Below are positions 12,186 through 13,498 of a DNA stretch of 13,498 nt, in pieces. The DNA comes from Clostridia bacterium (GTDB lineage: Bacteria > Bacillota > Clostridia > Peptostreptococcales > Anaerovoracaceae), in assembly GCA_024682015.1 (NCBI GenBank), contig JAIKZT010000205.1, positions 1-13,498 of the forward strand, read 5' to 3'. The notes beneath the pieces are model-generated. The model worked only from the letters and a program-made list of their open reading frames with translations, had not been told where the DNA came from and made no database searches. The position numbers were made by a program, and so were the translations under genes. The number at the start of each line of letters is the position of its first letter. Position 1 is the first letter of the stretch.

Positions 12186-13498
12186 TTACTTCAGTCCCTG
12201 CCACACCAGGAAGAGGATCAGGATCGGCAGGATGATCTGGAAGTAGAACTTCAGGCCCTTTGAGAACTTCAGGCCTCTGCCGTCGTTCACTTCCTTCATG
12301 TAGTTGTCGAAGCCCCAGCCCCATTTCGTTACGCAGAACAGCAGGAAGCACAGGGAACCGATGGGCAGCAGCAGATTCGACACGATAAAGTCCTCGCTGT
12401 CGAGGATGTCGCCGCCGCGGATCAGGTGGATGTTGCTCCAGACGTTGTAGCCGAGCACGCAGGGGATGGACAGGATCCACACGAGGATGCCGTTCATGAT
12501 GACGGACTTTTTGCGGCTCATGCCGAACGTGTCGATGGAGAACGCCGCGATATTCTCGAACACCGCGATGACGGTCGAAAAGCTCGCGAAGCACATGAAC
12601 AGGAAGAACAGCGTACCCCAGATGCGGCCGCCGGCCATGTTCACGAAGATGTTGGGCAGGGTCACGAAGATGAGCCCCGGGCCCGCGCCGGTCTCCACGC
12701 CGAACGAGAAGCACGCCGGGAAGATGATGATGCCCGCCATGATCGCGACGAAGGTGTCGAGCGCGCAGATGCGCACGGCTTCGCCGGGCAGAGAGTTCTC
12801 TTTCGACATGTATGACCCGAAGATTTCCATGGAGCCGATGCCCAGGGAGAGCGTGAAGAACGCCTGGTTCATGGCCGCCGTGGCGACCTTGCCAAGACCC
12901 ATGGCGCTCGCGCGCTCCATGCTGGGCAGCAGGTAGAAGCGCATGCCTTCACCCGCGCCGGAGAGCGTTAAGCTGTGAATGCCGAGCACGACCATCAGGA
13001 CGAGCAGCGCGCTCATCATGACTTTCGTGACCCGCTCCACGCCGTTCTGGATGCCGCCCGCGCAGACCGCGAAGCCGAGGACGACGTTGATCGTCATCCA
13101 GATCGCCATCAGCTTGGGATCGCCGAGCATGCCGCCGAACACGCCGCTGACTTCGTCCGCGGTCATCCCCGAGGTGAACCCGCCGGTGAGGAACTTCCAG
13201 AAGTAGCAGAACATCCAGCCGGAGACGGTGGTGTAGTACATCATCAGCAGGTAGTTGCCCAGCATGCACAGCCAGCCGTGGATGTGCCACTTGGCGCCGG
13301 GCTTTTCCAGCGTCTGATACGCTTTGATCATGCTCTGGCGGCTGCCGCGGCCGACCGCGAGTTCCATCGTCATGACGGGAATGCCCATGATGACCAGGAA
13401 CAGCAGATAGAACAGCACGAAGATGCCGCCGCCGTTGGCGCCCGTTACGTACGGGAACTTCCAGACGTTGCCGATGCCGATGGCGCATCCCGCGCTTA
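12186..13498 (-). CDS. Sodium:neurotransmitter symporter (NSS/SNF) family transporter (5' end cut)
   Basis: Inner-membrane sodium-coupled transporter of the LeuT-like NSS family, usually an amino-acid importer in bacteria. The reading frame is open to the right edge, giving 436 visible residues, with only about the first 10-20 missing. The first visible residues contain the family TM1 signature AGCAIGIGNVWKFPY, the unwound sodium- and substrate-binding segment. Later landmarks are GIPVMTMELAVGRGSRQS in TM2, YYTTVSGW in TM3, and an aromatic-rich end with FYFQIILPILILFLVWQGLK. About 11-12 hydrophobic segments can be traced, typical of bacterial members. The true start is outside the window; a GTG at 13418 is internal, since the TM1 signature lies upstream of it in frame. 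A strong terminator follows its stop. The substrate is not determinable here. Confidence 0.93.
   Translation of the reverse strand, partial: SAGCAIGIGNVWKFPYVTGANGGGIFVLFYLLFLVIMGIPVMTMELAVGRGSRQSMIKAYQTLEKPGAKWHIHGWLCMLGNYLLMMYYTTVSGWMFCYFWKFLTGGFTSGMTADEVSGVFGGMLGDPKLMAIWMTINVVLGFAVCAGGIQNGVERVTKVMMSALLVLMVVLGIHSLTLSGAGEGMRFYLLPSMERASAMGLGKVATAAMNQAFFTLSLGIGSMEIFGSYMSKENSLPGEAVRICALDTFVAIMAGIIIFPACFSFGVETGAGPGLIFVTLPNIFVNMAGGRIWGTLFFLFMCFASFSTVIAVFENIAAFSIDTFGMSRKKSVIMNGILVWILSIPCVLGYNVWSNIHLIRGGDILDSEDFIVSNLLLPIGSLCFLLFCVTKWGWGFDNYMKEVNDGRGLKFSKGLKFYFQIILPILILFLVWQGLK

Noticed and set aside
1..13498. CRISPR arrays, tRNA or rRNA genes, insertion sequences, phage or defence genes
   Set aside because: Looked for by eye on both strands; no regularly spaced repeats, no tRNA-like cloverleaf and no transposase, integrase, nuclease or toxin family was recognised. 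Covariance-model and profile searches were not possible here.

Overview
The window looks like a chromosomal segment from an anaerobic, moderately GC-rich member of the Clostridia (Bacillota). The reasons are strong AGGAGG-type ribosome binding sites throughout, a 54-residue clostridial-type rubredoxin, an iron-sulfur aldo/keto reductase, an EF-G-like second GTPase, a family-5 lipoprotein binding protein with a Pro/Thr/Glu linker, and compact Rho-independent terminators. No species is assigned. All genes except one LysR-type regulator lie on the minus strand, so most transcription runs right to left.

Left block (1-4735): a peptide/nickel-type ABC importer operon on the minus strand. It encodes the lipoprotein binding protein (1870-3516), permease B (837-1784) and permease C (1-824, missing only its last residues at the window edge). 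The ATPase genes would lie beyond the left edge. A divergent LysR-type regulator (3663-4661, plus strand) shares a 146-bp intergenic region with the operon. That region holds a 16-bp inverted repeat centred about 66 bp upstream of the inferred start of the importer transcript and overlapping the -10 box of the regulator gene, the usual layout for a LysR activator that represses itself. A perfect 13-bp hairpin with a GNRA loop separates the binding-protein gene from the permease genes.

Middle block (4736-8743): two facing terminators close the regulator gene and a small glutaredoxin-like gene (COG4545-like, 4870-5190). Behind that gene are a MATE-family efflux pump (5280-6620) and an EF-G-like translation GTPase (6728-8644) that lacks the catalytic histidine of true EF-G.

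Right block (8744-13498): asparaginyl-tRNA synthetase (asnS); then a three-gene redox operon of 4Fe-4S aldo/keto reductase, rubredoxin (54 aa, 10770-10934) and a NimA-like pyridoxamine-phosphate-oxidase-fold protein; then a sodium:neurotransmitter-symporter-family transporter missing its first residues at the right edge. Terminators separate most of these units, and in two places the -35 box of the next gene is embedded in the terminator hairpin of the previous one.

Hand-counted 60-base samples give about 50-52% GC in the importer/regulator block and about 58-70% in the MATE, asnS and symporter blocks, so the importer/regulator module may have a different history. No tRNA, rRNA, CRISPR array, insertion sequence or phage gene was seen. 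I found no clearly new multi-gene system; the most interesting items are the divergent EF-G-like GTPase, the redox operon and the regulatory layout of the importer.
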